DNA of 64,000 nucleotides from Paenibacillus amylolyticus (GCF_029689945.1 NZ_CP121451.1:3100001-3164000), one strand, 5' to 3'. Positions 29,080-40,192 are shown, counted from the first letter of the stretch. Notes: a model not told the origin generated them from the letters alone. Numbers and translations are program-made.

Positions 29080-29979
29080 ATGAAAAAACAAGCATTTAAA
29101 TCCGGTTTTGTAGCTATTATTGGACGTCCGAACGTAGGCAAATCCACACTGATGAATCAGGTGATCGGACAGAAAATTGCGATCATGTCGGACAAGCCGC
29201 AAACGACTCGTAATAAAATTCATGGTGTGTACACATCCGAACATCAGCAGATCGTATTTTTGGACACACCGGGGATTCACAAACGTCAGTCCAAGCTTGG
29301 CGATTTCATGAACCAGACTGCTCTGAACACGCTCGGAGAAGTGGAAGCAGCTCTATTCCTGATTGACGCTTCGGAAGGTATGGGTGGCGGTGACCGTTAT
29401 ATTGCGGAGCAGTTGAAAAATATCCGTACACCGGTCATCCTGGTCATGAATAAAATCGACAAAATTGAGCCGGAAGCGTTGCTCCCTCTTATTGAGGAGT
29501 ATCGCAAGTTACATGATTTCGCTGAAATCGTGCCTGTCTCTGCCATGCTCGGAAGTAATGTAAGCACCTTGTTGGAACAGCTAGGCAAGTATTTGCCAGA
29601 AGGCCCACAGTACTATCCGGATGACCAGGTTACTGACCATCCAGAGCAGTTTGTATGTGCAGAATTGATCCGTGAGAAAATTTTGCAGATGACTCGTGAA
29701 GAAGTACCACACTCCATTGCGGTAACGATTGAGGATATGAAAGTACAAGATAACGGTGTCGTTTATATCTCTGCCGTTATTTTTGTGGAACGGGATTCGC
29801 AAAAAGGAATCATCATCGGGAAGCAGGGGGCCCTTTTGAAAGAAGTGGGTAAACGAGCAAGGCATGACATTCAAAACCTGCTGGGCTCCAAAATTTTCAT
29901 GGATTTGTGGGTCAAAGTGAAAAAAGACTGGAGAAATCAGGATCGGGTTCTGCGTGACCTTGGTTTTGGCCGCGATTGA
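29080..29979 (+). CDS. era: GTPase Era
   Basis: Era is an essential GTPase that binds the 3' end of 16S rRNA during 30S assembly. G1 is [13 protein letters not shown], the switch region [13 protein letters not shown]3 DTPGIHK, G4 MNKIDK, and G5 VSAMLG. The C-terminal KH domain contains [19 protein letters not shown]. The 299 residues are standard. The ATG follows GAGGAGG. It lies upstream of yqzL and recO. Confidence 0.97.
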   Translation: MKKQAFKSGFVAIIGRPNVGKSTLMNQVIGQKIAIMSDKPQTTRNKIHGVYTSEHQQIVFLDTPGIHKRQSKLGDFMNQTALNTLGEVEAALFLIDASEGMGGGDRYIAEQLKNIRTPVILVMNKIDKIEPEALLPLIEEYRKLHDFAEIVPVSAMLGSNVSTLLEQLGKYLPEGPQYYPDDQVTDHPEQFVCAELIREKILQMTREEVPHSIAVTIEDMKVQDNGVVYISAVIFVERDSQKGIIIGKQGALLKEVGKRARHDIQNLLGSKIFMDLWVKVKKDWRNQDRVLRDLGFGRD

Positions 29980-30083
29980 TCGCCAACGGAGTATCCAGTA
30001 ATTGCAACACATAGTTTACCTTGCAAGACTCCATCCTATCTGGTAGATGCAGACGTCATTTCCGAAGAGAGGATGAAATTCCG

Positions 30084-30224
30084 ATGCGAGATTTTTCGTG
30101 GAAGGTTTTTGCGATGACGGGGGATGTGGAGTCCTATTTGTTATATACCGAGGCGTGTAACTCGTTAGGACAGGAGTCGGATCATGCAAGGGAAGTGATC
30201 GAAGATGAAGAAGCCGAAGGATAA
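30084..30224 (+). CDS. yqzL: YqzL-like small protein
   Basis: A 46-residue protein beginning MRDFSWKVFAMTGDVESYLL. It fits the YqzL family found between era and recO in Bacillales; the function is unknown. The ATG at 30084 follows GAGAGGATG. The remaining residues are acidic (REVIEDEEAEG). Confidence 0.8.
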   Translation: MRDFSWKVFAMTGDVESYLLYTEACNSLGQESDHAREVIEDEEAEG

Positions 30225-30257
30225 TTGGCTGATTCGGGAATGGTTAGGTGACGAGGC

Positions 30258-31010
30258 ATGCTATACAGGGTGGAAGGGATTGTCATCCGCAGCATGGACT
30301 ACGGCGAAGGGAACAAAATTATTACGCTTTGCACCGAAAGCGGAGGAAAAGTAGGGGTACTCGTCCGCGGTGCCAAAAAGCCCAAGAGCCGACATGCTGC
30401 ACTGGTGCAGCCGTTTACGTATGGTCAATATGTATATTTTCGCAACACAGGTCTGGGCACACTGAACGCTGGAGAAATTGTTGAATCCTATCATGAATTG
30501 CGTGAAGACCTGTTCAAGGCCTCTTATGCCTCTTATGCGTGTGAACTATTGGATCGCGTGCTTCAGGATGAAGAGACAGGTACATTTTGGTTTAAGCAAT
30601 TAAAGGCGTGTTTGCAGGCGTTGAAGGAAGAGAAAGATCCGGTTGTGATCACAAGTCTGTACGAAATGAAAATATTACAGGCAGCCGGATATGGACCACA
30701 GTTGGACGAGTGTATCTCCTGCAATCAGGAGCGGCCAGATGAACAGCTGTTTATAAGTCCAAGACTTGGCGGCGTTCTGTGTCGTGCATGCAAACATTTC
30801 GATCCTCCTGCAATGTCCGTAAGTCCAAAGGCGCTGAAATTGTTGCGTGTGTTCGCTCAGTTGGATCTGCAGCGCCTGGGAAATATATCAGTAAGTGAGT
30901 CTACCCGTGATGAGATCAAAAAGCTGATGCGTGCTTTCATGGATCATCAACTTGGTCTGAATCTTAAATCCCGTTCTTTCCTCGATCAGATGGAGAAGTA
31001 CGGGATTTGA
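30258..31010 (+). CDS. recO: DNA repair protein RecO
   Basis: RecO anneals DNA and, with RecF and RecR, loads RecA on gapped DNA. The N-terminal OB fold starts MLYRVEGIVIRSMDYGEGNK. A zinc-binding motif is visible as CISC at about residue 152 and CRAC about 24 residues later. The 250 residues match the family. It lies after era-yqzL and is separated from glyQ by a T-box leader. Confidence 0.95.
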   Translation: MLYRVEGIVIRSMDYGEGNKIITLCTESGGKVGVLVRGAKKPKSRHAALVQPFTYGQYVYFRNTGLGTLNAGEIVESYHELREDLFKASYASYACELLDRVLQDEETGTFWFKQLKACLQALKEEKDPVVITSLYEMKILQAAGYGPQLDECISCNQERPDEQLFISPRLGGVLCRACKHFDPPAMSVSPKALKLLRVFAQLDLQRLGNISVSESTRDEIKKLMRAFMDHQLGLNLKSRSFLDQMEKYGI

Positions 31011-31038
31011 GGCGTTTACGTAAATGTGAAACTATATC

Positions 31039-31067
31039 TTGACTTCATACTAGATTTTATATATTAT
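31039..31067 (+). promoter_or_regulatory. Sigma-A promoter of the glyQS T-box transcript
   Basis: TTGACT (31039-31044) and TATTAT (31062-31067), 17-base spacer. It lies just after the recO stop and just before the T-box leader. Confidence 0.75.
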
Positions 31068-31073
31068 GAAATA

Positions 31074-31375
31074 TAATTTCTCTTTATGAGACATGCATTG
31101 AACGAGAAAGTAAAAGACTGGATTTATTGCATTGGTGGAGACAAGTTGTTGTATAACACTTGTGAATCATGAATGAGCGAGCCGGGGATGGTGGGAGCCT
31201 GGTTGAATCGGTTTTTGAAACGGCACTCGGGAGCATGAATGGACACGGAAAAGTGGGCTGGAACGACAGGATCATTCTGTTGATCCAAGCCAAGTAGGGT
31301 GGAACCGCGGGAATAGCTCTCGTCCCTACGTCTGTACAACAGGCGTAGGACGGGGCTATTTATTGTTGTCTGCAC
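31074..31375 (+). promoter_or_regulatory. T-box riboswitch leader, glycine-responsive
   Basis: The conserved T-box sequence AGGGTGGAACCGCG is at 31296-31309. Upstream is a long stem I with the distal-loop signature GGTGGGAG (31189-31196). A GGC glycine codon at 31222-31224, followed by A, is the probable specifier. Downstream, AATAGCTCTCGTCCCTACG (from 31312) and CGTAGGACGGGGCTATT form the terminator, which uncharged tRNA-Gly would prevent. The position directly before glyQS fits. Confidence 0.92.
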
Positions 31376-31417
31376 CGTTCTAAGCTTGCTATCAAACCAT
31401 CGAAAAGGAGCATGATT

Positions 31418-32304
31418 ATGAATTTTCAGCAGATGATTCTAACGCTGCAACAATTCTGGGCCGAGCATAACTGTATTATTGTCCAGCCATATGATACGGA
31501 AAAGGGGCAGGTACGATGAACCCGATGACCTTTTTGCGTTCGCTTGGACCCGAACCTTGGAAAGTGGCCTATGTGGAGCCTTCCCGTCGTCCTTCGGACG
31601 GACGTTATGGTGAGAATCCTAACCGGCTGTACCAGCATCATCAGTTCCAGGTAATCATCAAGCCTTCACCGGACAACATTCAGGAAATTTATCTGGAAAG
31701 TCTGAAGCGTCTGGGTATTGATCCGCTCAAACATGATATTCGGTTTGTTGAAGATAACTGGGAGAATCCTTCCCTTGGTTGTGCAGGTCTTGGTTGGGAA
31801 GTGTGGTTGGACGGAATGGAAATTACACAATTTACGTATTTCCAACAGGTGGGTGGAATCGAGACGAATCCGGTAGCTGTTGAAATCACATATGGTATGG
31901 AGCGTTTGGCTTCTTACATTCAGGATAAAGAAAATGTGTTTGATCTGGAGTGGGTGGAAGGTATCACTTATGGTGATGTGTTCCGTCAGCCAGAATTCGA
32001 ACACTCTAAATATACCTTTGAAGTATCTGATGTCAAAATGCTCTTTACCCTTTTCAACATGCATGAAGAAGAAGCAAACAAGGCGATGGCGCAGCATCTG
32101 GTATTCCCGGCATATGACTATGTGCTGAAATGTTCCCACACATTCAACCTGTTGGATGCACGTGGAGCCATCAGTGTAACGGAACGTACGGGTTACATCA
32201 CACGTGTCCGTAATCTGGCTCGCCAAGTCGCTGCAACATATATGGAAGAGCGTGAGAAGCTGGGCTTCCCGCTGATTAAGAAAGGGGGAGCCGAGCATGT
32301 CTAA
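31418..32304 (+). CDS. glyQ: Glycyl-tRNA synthetase alpha subunit, one frameshift
   Basis: GlyQ is the catalytic subunit of the heterotetrameric bacterial glycyl-tRNA synthetase. The ATG at 31418 follows AAAAGGAGC. The first 29 codons ([20 protein letters not shown]) are in another frame from the rest. The G run at 31504-31507 needs one more G, giving [20 protein letters not shown]. The repaired protein has 295 residues, the usual length, with [20 protein letters not shown] and [20 protein letters not shown]. This gene is expected to be essential in an organism of this type, so the break must be a sequence error or an internal start. Confidence 0.95.
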
Positions 32305-34372
32305 GGATCTGTTGTTTGAAATTGGACTGGAAGAAGTCCCTGCACGTTTCATGCGCGCAGCGATCGCACAGCTGCAAGAGCGTGTCGTGAAATGGCTTGA
32401 CGCATCCCGCATTGCTTATGGTGAAGTGAATGCGTACGCCACACCGCGACGACTGGCTGTTTTGATCCAGAACGTGGCTGAAAAACAGGAAGATATAGAG
32501 GAAGAAGTGAAAGGTCCTTCACGCAAAATTGCCCTGGACGACAGTGGCAATTGGAGCAAAGCTGCACTCGGATTCGCTCGCAGTCAAGGTGTTGAACCGG
32601 ACCAATTCACGTTCAAGGAACTAAACGGAGTCGAATATGTCTATGCAGTGAAGTCCAGTAAAGGTGTGGAAACGGCTTCTGTGATTGGCGAAGGTTTGCT
32701 TTCTGTATTGCATGCCATGACGTTCCCGAAATTCATGCGTTGGGCTTCCTATGATTTTAAATTTGTTCGTCCAATCCGCTGGATTGTGGCAATGCTCGGC
32801 AGTGACGTCATTGATCTGGAAGTGACAGGTGTCAAGTCGGGTAATGTCACTCGCGGACATCGTTTCCTCGGTAAGGAAGCCGTGATCTCCACTCCGTCTT
32901 CATACGTGGAAGTGCTGCGTTCAGAGCATGTCATTGCAGATATCCAGGAACGTGAGCAGATGATTGTATCCCAGATACAGGCACTGGCTGCTGAGAAAAA
33001 ATGGGATATTGCGATTAAGGAAGACTTGTTGGAGGAAGTCCTGTTCCTGGTAGAAACACCTACCGTATTGTTCGGGACATTCGACTCTTCATTCTTGAAT
33101 ATTCCGCAAGAAGTATTGATTACGTCCATGCGTGAGCATCAGCGTTATTTCCCTGTACTGGACAACGAAGGACAATTGTTGCCATTCTTCGTGACGGTAC
33201 GCAACGGTGGAAGTGATTCACTCGATGTGATTGCAAAAGGAAATGAAAAAGTACTGCGTGCACGTCTGTCTGATGCCAAGTTCTTCTATGAGGAAGATCA
33301 GAAACTTCAGATTAAGGATGCATTGTCGAAGCTGGAAAGTATCGTCTTCCAGGAAGAGCTCGGAACGGTTGGCGATAAAGTGCGCCGTATTCGCAAGATT
33401 GCCGATGGAATTGCTGCCAAACTGCAAGTCTCCGGTGATGTTGCCGAATCCGTTAGCCGCTCTGCCGATATCTGCAAATTCGATCTGGTAACATTGATGG
33501 TGGGTGAATTCCCTGAACTGCAAGGTGTGATGGGTGAGGATTACGCTCGTAAATCCGGCGAAAAAGAAGAAGTGGCCAAAGCGGTATTTGAACACTATCA
33601 GCCACGTTTCGCTGGAGATCAATCCCCTGCCTCACTTGTTGGTGCCATTGTGAGTGCTGCGGACAAAATGGATACAATCGTGGGTTGTTTCTCCATCAAC
33701 ATCATTCCAACGGGTTCTCAGGATCCGTACGCACTGCGCCGTCAGGCTGCAGGTATTGTACAGATTTTGCTGGATCACCAGCTTCCGCTGACATTGTCAG
33801 ACGTGTTTGGAGTAGCACTTCAAGTGCATGCCCAGATGAACCTGCTGAAACGTGCAGACGAAGAAGTTCGTAAAGATCTGCAAGACTTCTTTGGTCTTCG
33901 AGTGAAAAAATTGTTGTCCGAAACCGTTCGCTACGACGTAGTGGATGCCGTTATTTCTTCCGGATTCGATGATATCAGTGCTGTGGTTCCAAAAGGTGAA
34001 GCGTTGATGGCGGCTGTTCTGACAGGAGACGCCTTCAAAACAACGGTTGAATCGTTCAACCGTGTAGGGAATTTGGCTGCCAAAGCATCCAATGCTTCGG
34101 TACATCCAGAACTGTTCACAGAAGAGGGAGAGCGTCAGCTGCACGAGGCATGGAGCAGAACGAATGCAGAGTACCGTCAGGCGTTGACTCAGCACGATGC
34201 TGCTGAAGCGCTGGCTATTGCATCTGCTTGGAAAGATGGGATTACCTCATTCTTTGATTCGGTCATGGTTATGGCTGAAGATGAGGCTGTCCGTGCCAAT
34301 CGACTTGCTTTACTTGCGGCTATTGATCGTGACTTAAAAGGATTTGCTGATTTTTCCAAGTTGGTTTGGTAA
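32297..34372 (+). CDS. glyS: Glycyl-tRNA synthetase beta subunit
   Basis: GlyS is the large tRNA-binding subunit. The 691 residues begin [19 protein letters not shown] and are intact. An HD-like domain and a C-terminal anticodon-binding (DALR-type) domain are expected. The conserved [20 protein letters not shown] is present. It starts eight bases before the glyQ stop after AAAGGGGGAG, so it is coupled to glyQ and controlled by the T-box. Confidence 0.96.
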   Translation: MSKDLLFEIGLEEVPARFMRAAIAQLQERVVKWLDASRIAYGEVNAYATPRRLAVLIQNVAEKQEDIEEEVKGPSRKIALDDSGNWSKAALGFARSQGVEPDQFTFKELNGVEYVYAVKSSKGVETASVIGEGLLSVLHAMTFPKFMRWASYDFKFVRPIRWIVAMLGSDVIDLEVTGVKSGNVTRGHRFLGKEAVISTPSSYVEVLRSEHVIADIQEREQMIVSQIQALAAEKKWDIAIKEDLLEEVLFLVETPTVLFGTFDSSFLNIPQEVLITSMREHQRYFPVLDNEGQLLPFFVTVRNGGSDSLDVIAKGNEKVLRARLSDAKFFYEEDQKLQIKDALSKLESIVFQEELGTVGDKVRRIRKIADGIAAKLQVSGDVAESVSRSADICKFDLVTLMVGEFPELQGVMGEDYARKSGEKEEVAKAVFEHYQPRFAGDQSPASLVGAIVSAADKMDTIVGCFSINIIPTGSQDPYALRRQAAGIVQILLDHQLPLTLSDVFGVALQVHAQMNLLKRADEEVRKDLQDFFGLRVKKLLSETVRYDVVDAVISSGFDDISAVVPKGEALMAAVLTGDAFKTTVESFNRVGNLAAKASNASVHPELFTEEGERQLHEAWSRTNAEYRQALTQHDAAEALAIASAWKDGITSFFDSVMVMAEDEAVRANRLALLAAIDRDLKGFADFSKLVW

Positions 34373-34458
34373 TTGGGCATATTTCATGAGTCCTTTACCA
34401 CAGACTTGAAGCAAAGCTGAAATTCAGTATTAAAGAAGGATATATGAGGGTATAAATA

Positions 34459-34505
34459 TACGGAACGGGTTGTGAAATGTATTTTTGACAACCGCTCCGT
34501 ATTTT
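34459..34505 (+). terminator. Rho-independent terminator after glyS
   Basis: ATACGGAACGGGTTGT pairs with ACAACCGCTCCGTAT (one mismatch) across a 14-base loop, followed by T residues. Confidence 0.8.
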
Positions 34506-34618
34506 AGCCTTTTGATTTCCCTTGTTGTGGCAGAAGGATTTTGCCTGGCTGGGGTCGTATATTACAATATGCAGCTATTTTATTGAAACCGGGTGGTCTG
34601 GGTTTGAGTGAGTTGAAT

Positions 34619-35071
34619 ATGCGTCATATCGTTGTGGATGGTGATGCTTGCCCGGTGAAAACCGAGATTGCGCAAACCGCTCGCCTTTTCAATATCCCTG
34701 TATTGTTAGTCTCTTCATTTGATCATTTGCTTCAAGGAGGAGAAGGGGTGCGTACCGTGCAAGTGGATCGCAGTGATCAGAGCGCAGATCTTTACATTGC
34801 CAATCATATTAAGCCATATGATGTGGTTATCACTCAGGACTATGGACTTGCGGCACTTGCGCTCGGCAAACGTTGTTATGTTTTATCCTTTCGTGGTCGT
34901 GAGTTTAACGACCGTGACATTGATTTCATGTTGGATTCTCGTCATACTGCGGCCAAAGCAAGAAAAAGAGGCCACTACGGGAAGGGCCCAAAGCCTTTCA
35001 CAGAGCAGGATCGAGAATTTTTTCAACATAAACTGACAAAACTTTTAAAAGATTTGCAGGAGAATGTGTAA
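34619..35071 (+). CDS. yqxD: YaiI/YqxD family protein (DUF188)
   Basis: A 150-residue protein with the DUF188 signature VVDGDACPVKTEI, the later HIKPYDVVITQDYGLA and a C-terminal KARKRGHYGKGPKPFTEQD. The fold is PIN/NYN-like, so a nuclease role is possible but not shown. The ATG at 34619 is chosen because the family begins right before the VDGDACP motif; the ribosome binding site is weak. It stands directly before dnaG as in B. subtilis. Confidence 0.9.
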   Translation: MRHIVVDGDACPVKTEIAQTARLFNIPVLLVSSFDHLLQGGEGVRTVQVDRSDQSADLYIANHIKPYDVVITQDYGLAALALGKRCYVLSFRGREFNDRDIDFMLDSRHTAAKARKRGHYGKGPKPFTEQDREFFQHKLTKLLKDLQENV

Positions 35072-35118
35072 GTTTATCGAATTATATTTACGTGTTGAAG
35101 AGATGAAGGTGGCCAGAG

Positions 35119-36939
35119 ATGAGTACCGGACAAGGCGGTATACCCGAAAGTATTATTGAATCGGTGTTACAGCAGAATGATATTGTCGATACGGTGAGCC
35201 GATTTGTGCATCTGACCAAGCAGGGGAAGTATATGAAAGGCCTCTGTCCTTTTCATTCCGAGAAGACGCCTTCGTTCACCGTTACACCTGAGAAACAAAT
35301 TTTCTACTGCTACGGTTGCGGCACGGGTGGAAATGCCATCAAATTCAGGATGGAAATCGAAGGGTTATCCTTTCCCGAGGCTGTCAAAACGATGGCGGAA
35401 GAAAGTCACATCTCTATGGGGGAATGGCAAGGGCGTGAATCTGCTCATGTGAATCCGGAGACCGAACGTCTGTTGGAGGCCTATGAGCTTACCGCGAAGC
35501 TGTATCATTTTTTGTTGAAAAATACAGAGCACGGCAAGTCAGCCATGGAGTACTTACGCTCTAGAGGTTTTGGCGACAAGTTGATTGACCAGTTCCAGAT
35601 TGGGTTCGCGCCAAATCGTTGGGACACACTGGTACAATTTCTTGAAAAACGTAACTATCCGCTCGAAGAGATGGAAAAGGGTGGACTTCTGTCACCGCGA
35701 AATGAAGGCCAAGGATATGTGGACCGATTCCGAGACCGGATTATGTTCCCGATCAATGGCAGGAGCGGGAAGCCGATTGCATTTGCAGGACGCATATTGG
35801 GAGATGGGCAACCGAAGTATCTAAATTCACCGGAAACCCGGTTATTTAACAAAAGCCGTGTTCTCTATAATCTGCATCAGGCCAAAAATGCAATTCGCAA
35901 ACAAAGACAAGCCATATTGTTCGAGGGATATGGTGATGTCATCTCCGCATGGGATCAAGACATCCAGAATGGTGTAGCGGCAATGGGTACTGCGCTCACC
36001 GAGAATCAGGCGCTGATGCTCAAAGGAATGTGTGACGAAGTCATCATATGTTATGACGGTGACAAAGCAGGACAGGCTGCTGCACTCAAAACTTCCCCAT
36101 TCTTGAGGAAGCCGGATTGCAGGTCAAAGTGGCTCTCATCCCCGAGGGACTTGACCCGGATGATTTTATTCGGAAGCATGGTGGTGAACGGTTCCGAAAC
36201 CAGATTGTGGACGGTGCCGTGACAACTACAAAATTTAAACTTATAAACTTAAAAAAAAAGCCATATACTGCTAGAGGGTGGCGGACAAATCGCCTATTCA
36301 AAAGAAGCAGTAAAAGTGATTGCCCCCTTACCTTCTCCAACAGAAAGGGAAGTGTATCTTCGTGAACTGGCTGCAGAAGTGGATGTATCATTCGAAACAT
36401 TGAAGCAGGAGTGTAATGAAGAACGGGAGGCGATGAAAAATAACCTTCAGTTTGGGGATAATAACCCGAAAAGGTGGAATAATGGTAGGCAACAAAATAG
36501 GCAGGTGCCTACACCCAATCTGCTGCCGGCTTATCACGCTGCTGAACGCAAACTGCTTGCCTGGATGTTGCAGGATGATGAGGCTGCCCAGTACGTGAAT
36601 GAGCATCTTGGTGAAGCTTTTAACTTGGATGATCATGCAGCTATTGCTGCTTATCTATATGCCTACTATGCGCAAGGCAAACCGTCGGATACAAGCCGCT
36701 TTATGTCTTCACTGCATGACGATCGCTTGGAAAAAACGGTCAGTTCAATCTCGATGATGGATGGTCCAGGTGAATGGAGTATTCAAATGCTCGATGATTG
36801 CATCAGGGAAGTGCTGAAGTATCCACGAAAGAAAGAGTACGATTTGAAAAAAGAAGAAATGATTGCTGCAGAGCGGGCAGGCGATTCTGTACGCGCGGCA
36901 CAGATTGCAATTGAAATGATTGCCCTAGAGAGACAGTGA
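35119..36939 (+). CDS. dnaG: DNA primase, two frameshifts
   Basis: DnaG makes RNA primers at the replication fork. The CHC2 zinc finger is visible (CPFHSEKTPSF and CYGCGTGG). The catalytic core has DRFRDRIMFPI, FEGYGDVISA (Toprim Glu) and CYDGDKAG. The C-terminal helicase-binding domain follows. At 36093-36094 one T is missing, and correction gives ALKTFPILEEAGLQVKVALI. At 36251-36259 a run of nine A should be eight, giving LKKSHILLEGGGQIAYSKEA. Corrected, it is about 606 residues, standard length. The gene is expected to be essential, so both breaks are very probably errors. Confidence 0.95.
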
Positions 36940-36982
36940 ACGTCTGATTATTGGATGTTTCTAGGGAGGAGGGAGTCGAGTT

Positions 36983-38122
36983 ATGGCGAATGATCAGCAT
37001 ACTGAACTAGAAACAGAATTGACACTGGATCAGGTTAAGGATCAATTGATTGAATCAGGTAAGAAAAGAGCTTCGCTGAATTACAAGGAAATTATAGAGA
37101 AACTCTCTCCTTTTGAGCAGGATGCAGAGCAAATGGATGAGTTCTATGAGCAGCTGAGTGATCTGGGTATCGATGTAGTGAATGAGAATGATGAAGAGGT
37201 TACACTGCGTCCTAGTGAAGATTCCGAGAACAACACGAGAGAGGGAGAGGACGAATTCCACTTTGATGATGATCTGAGCTTGCCGCCAGGTATCAAAATC
37301 AATGACCCTGTCCGTATGTATCTCAAGGAAATTGGTCGTGTGCCATTGTTGTCGGCAGATGATGAAGTACAACTGGCCAAACGGATTGAAAACGGGGATG
37401 AAGAAGCCAAGCGTCGTTTGGCTGAAGCGAACCTGCGTCTCGTAGTCAGTATCGCCAAGCGTTACGTTGGACGTGGCATGCTGTTCCTTGATTTGATTCA
37501 GGAAGGTAACATGGGTCTGATCAAAGCGGTTGAGAAGTTTGACCACAAAAAAGGATACAAGTTCAGTACGTATGCTACATGGTGGATTCGCCAGGCGATC
37601 ACTCGTGCTATTGCTGACCAGGCGCGTACGATTCGTATTCCTGTACACATGGTGGAGACGATTAATAAGCTGATCCGGGTATCCCGTCAGCTGTTGCAGG
37701 AACTTGGGCGTGAACCAACACCAGAAGAAATCGCTGCTGAGATGGATCTGAGTGTCGAAAAAGTTCGTGAAATTACGAAGATTGCACAGGAACCGGTTTC
37801 TCTGGAAACACCGATCGGTGAGGAAGATGATTCCCATCTGGGTGACTTCATCGAGGATCAGGAAGCACTTGCTCCGGCAGATGCGGCTGCGTATGAGTTG
37901 TTGAAAGAACAACTCGAAGATGTACTGGATACACTGACTGAGCGTGAAGAGAACGTTCTTCGTCTGCGTTTTGGTCTGGACGATGGACGGACGAGAACGC
38001 TGGAGGAAGTGGGCAAGGTATTTGGTGTTACGCGTGAGCGTATTCGTCAGATTGAAGCCAAGGCTCTTCGTAAATTGCGCCACCCGAGTCGTAGTAAACG
38101 ACTCAAAGATTTCCTCGAATAA
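36983..38122 (+). CDS. sigA: RNA polymerase primary sigma factor SigA
   Basis: The housekeeping sigma factor, 379 residues. Region 1.1 is at the N-terminus, and region 1.2 begins at [20 protein letters not shown]. Region 2 is [20 protein letters not shown] and [20 protein letters not shown]. Region 3 and region 4 end with [20 protein letters not shown] before the family end [25 protein letters not shown] precedes the ATG. It forms the yqxD-dnaG-sigA macromolecular-synthesis group. A terminator follows at 38132. Confidence 0.98.
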   Translation: MANDQHTELETELTLDQVKDQLIESGKKRASLNYKEIIEKLSPFEQDAEQMDEFYEQLSDLGIDVVNENDEEVTLRPSEDSENNTREGEDEFHFDDDLSLPPGIKINDPVRMYLKEIGRVPLLSADDEVQLAKRIENGDEEAKRRLAEANLRLVVSIAKRYVGRGMLFLDLIQEGNMGLIKAVEKFDHKKGYKFSTYATWWIRQAITRAIADQARTIRIPVHMVETINKLIRVSRQLLQELGREPTPEEIAAEMDLSVEKVREITKIAQEPVSLETPIGEEDDSHLGDFIEDQEALAPADAAAYELLKEQLEDVLDTLTEREENVLRLRFGLDDGRTRTLEEVGKVFGVTRERIRQIEAKALRKLRHPSRSKRLKDFLE

Positions 38123-38131
38123 TCGAACTAT

Positions 38132-38182
38132 GGGAGACTTTCCGCAAGACGCTTTAGCGGCGGCGGGGTCTCCTTTATTTTT
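38132..38182 (+). terminator. Rho-independent terminator after sigA
   Basis: GGAGAC pairs with GTCTCC around an inner CCGC/GCGG stem; a T-rich tail follows. Confidence 0.75.
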
Positions 38183-38306
38183 AATTTGAATGTCTTGATT
38201 TCTTGGTTTTGGAAATTCATCCTTGAAATGTTTTATTGGATTTTATTTTATCGCTTTTCCTTGTTCAATGCAAATCAATAAATTAAATGAATGGTGTAGG
38301 TGCTTC

Positions 38307-39065
38307 ATGAAACTTTCGAATCGATTACAGCGAATACATGATCAAATTCCCGATGGCAGCCGCATGGCTGATATCGGTTCAGACCACGCGCTGCTGCCCG
38401 TAGCCGCAATCCGCAGCGGGAAAGCCGCAACTGCAGTAGCCGGGGAAGTTAATCCTGGGCCTTACGATGCTGCATGCAAACAAGTCAGTGATGCTGGCCT
38501 GAAAGAAAAAATAACGGTACGGCGTGGAGACGGATTGGATGTGATCTCTGCGGGCGAAGTGGATGTCATCACCATTGCAGGTATGGGTGGTGCGCTGATT
38601 GCTTCTATTTTGGACCGAGGCATATCCAAATTGGAAGGCGTACAGTTACTTATTTTGCAACCGAATGTGGGAGAGGATATTCTCAGACGCTGGTTGCTGG
38701 AGCATCACTGGGTGGTTGTAGCAGAACAGTTGCTCGAAGAAGATGGCAAGATCTATGAGATTATCACGGCGATGCCACAATCCGTAAGCCCGATTGCCAA
38801 TGATGAGGTGTATCGTGCACGTCCGCTTCAAGGCGGAGCAGCATTGACAGAAGAGTTGTTGCTGCGCATGGGACCGTATTTGGTCGATCGTCCAACAGAT
38901 GTGTTTTTTGCCAAATGGGAAAGCGAGATCATTAAACTGCAAGGGGTTGTAAACTCCATCTCCAAATCCGATCAGGATTCTTCCCGGGACAAGGCGGCTG
39001 AGGTAGAGCGTCTTATCGCAAATTTGAAGGAGGTTTTGGCATGTTTGCCAAAGGTCAAACTGTAA
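38307..39065 (+). CDS. trmK: tRNA (adenine22-N1)-methyltransferase TrmK
   Basis: TrmK methylates N1 of A22 in bacterial tRNAs. The Rossmann glycine motif is MADIGSDHALLPVAAI and the catalytic-loop region is ITIAGMGGALIASIL, then LQPNVGEDILRRWL. A helical C-terminal domain follows. I use ATG 38307, giving 252 residues; family members begin with KLSNRLQRI directly after the start. The end overlaps the yqfO start by 25 bases, the conserved pairing. Confidence 0.93.
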   Translation: MKLSNRLQRIHDQIPDGSRMADIGSDHALLPVAAIRSGKAATAVAGEVNPGPYDAACKQVSDAGLKEKITVRRGDGLDVISAGEVDVITIAGMGGALIASILDRGISKLEGVQLLILQPNVGEDILRRWLLEHHWVVVAEQLLEEDGKIYEIITAMPQSVSPIANDEVYRARPLQGGAALTEELLLRMGPYLVDRPTDVFFAKWESEIIKLQGVVNSISKSDQDSSRDKAAEVERLIANLKEVLACLPKVKL

Positions 39066-40155
39066 TTCAACTGATGGAGCAGCTCGCTCCGAAACATTTG
39101 GCTGTACCGGATGACCGGATTGGTTTACAGCTCGGCAGTTTGCAAAAAGAAATCAGTCATGTGTTAGTTGCATTGGATGTGACGGATGAAGTGGTGGATG
39201 AAGCGATCCGCATCGGAGCCAACCTGATTATTGCCCATCACGCCATCATTTTCCGACCCGTTAAGTCACTGAATACAGATACTCCTATGGGTAAGTTGTA
39301 TGAAAAGCTGATTAAGCATGATATTGCTGTTTATATCAGTCATACAAACCTGGACGTGGCCGAGGGTGGCATGAATGACTGGATGGCCGAGGCACTCGGG
39401 ATTGAGAGCAAAGAATCGCTGGAAGATGTACATACAGATCATCTGTACAAGTTGGCTGTATTTGTGCCTCGTACCCATCATGAGCAGGTTCTTCAGGCCA
39501 TCCTGGAAGCCGGAGCGGGAAGTATCGGTCAATACAACAAGTGCAGCTTCAACACAGAGGGTACTGGAACGTTTGTACCTGGTGAAGGGACTGAGCCGTA
39601 TATCGGTACCCAAGGGCAGATGGAGCGTGTGGAAGAAATGCGGATCGAGACCATCGTACCTCAAAGCCTGAGAAGTAAGGTCGTTCAGGCGATGCTTAAG
39701 GCTCATCCATATGAGGAAGTGGCCTATGACCTCTATGCAATGGATTTAAAAGGCCGTACGCTTGGTCTGGGACGCCTGGGACCTCTTAGGGAGCCTAAGA
39801 CATTGGGTGAGCTCGTGGAGGTCGTGAAGACCCAATTCAATGTGTCTCATGTGCGTGTTGTCGGAGATCTGAACAAGCAGATCAAAAGGCAGCGGTCCTT
39901 GGCGGCTCTGGCAGCCGTTACGTGCTCACTGCCCGTTTCAAAGGTGCGGATGTTATTGTGACCGGTGATATTGATTATCACACGGCTCATGATGCGTTAA
40001 TGGCAGGTATGTGCATTATTGACCCGGGACATAATTCCGAGAAAATTATGAAACCGAAAACGGCTGATTGGCTTCGTTCTCGTCTGGAAGAGAAACGATA
40101 TGCTACGCAAGTTACAGCTTCAGAGGTTAATACAGAGGTATTCCAGTTTATCTAA
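39041..40155 (+). CDS. yqfO: Nif3-like dinuclear metal center protein (YqfO), one frameshift
   Basis: A YqfO/NIF3 protein with an inserted PII-like central domain (YKLAVFVPRTHHEQVLQAIL). It has the metal-site motifs IIAHHAIIFRP and SHTNLDVAEGGMND, and at the end VTGDIDYHTAHDALMAGM with DPGHNSEK. The function is unknown; a GTP cyclohydrolase I type 2 role has been proposed for relatives. The frame breaks at 39884-39887, where four A should be five to give NKQIKKAAVLGGSGSRYVLT. The repaired 371 residues are normal. AAGGAGG precedes the ATG inside trmK. Confidence 0.93.
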
Positions 40156-40192
40156 AAAGATAACCCAAGTGTGATTCCCAGTAATATTAAGC

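Noticed and set aside
37055..38083. 342-codon open frame antisense to sigA
   Set aside because: Codon bias of a highly expressed gene removes stops from the opposite strand; composition is unlike a protein and it has no ribosome binding site.
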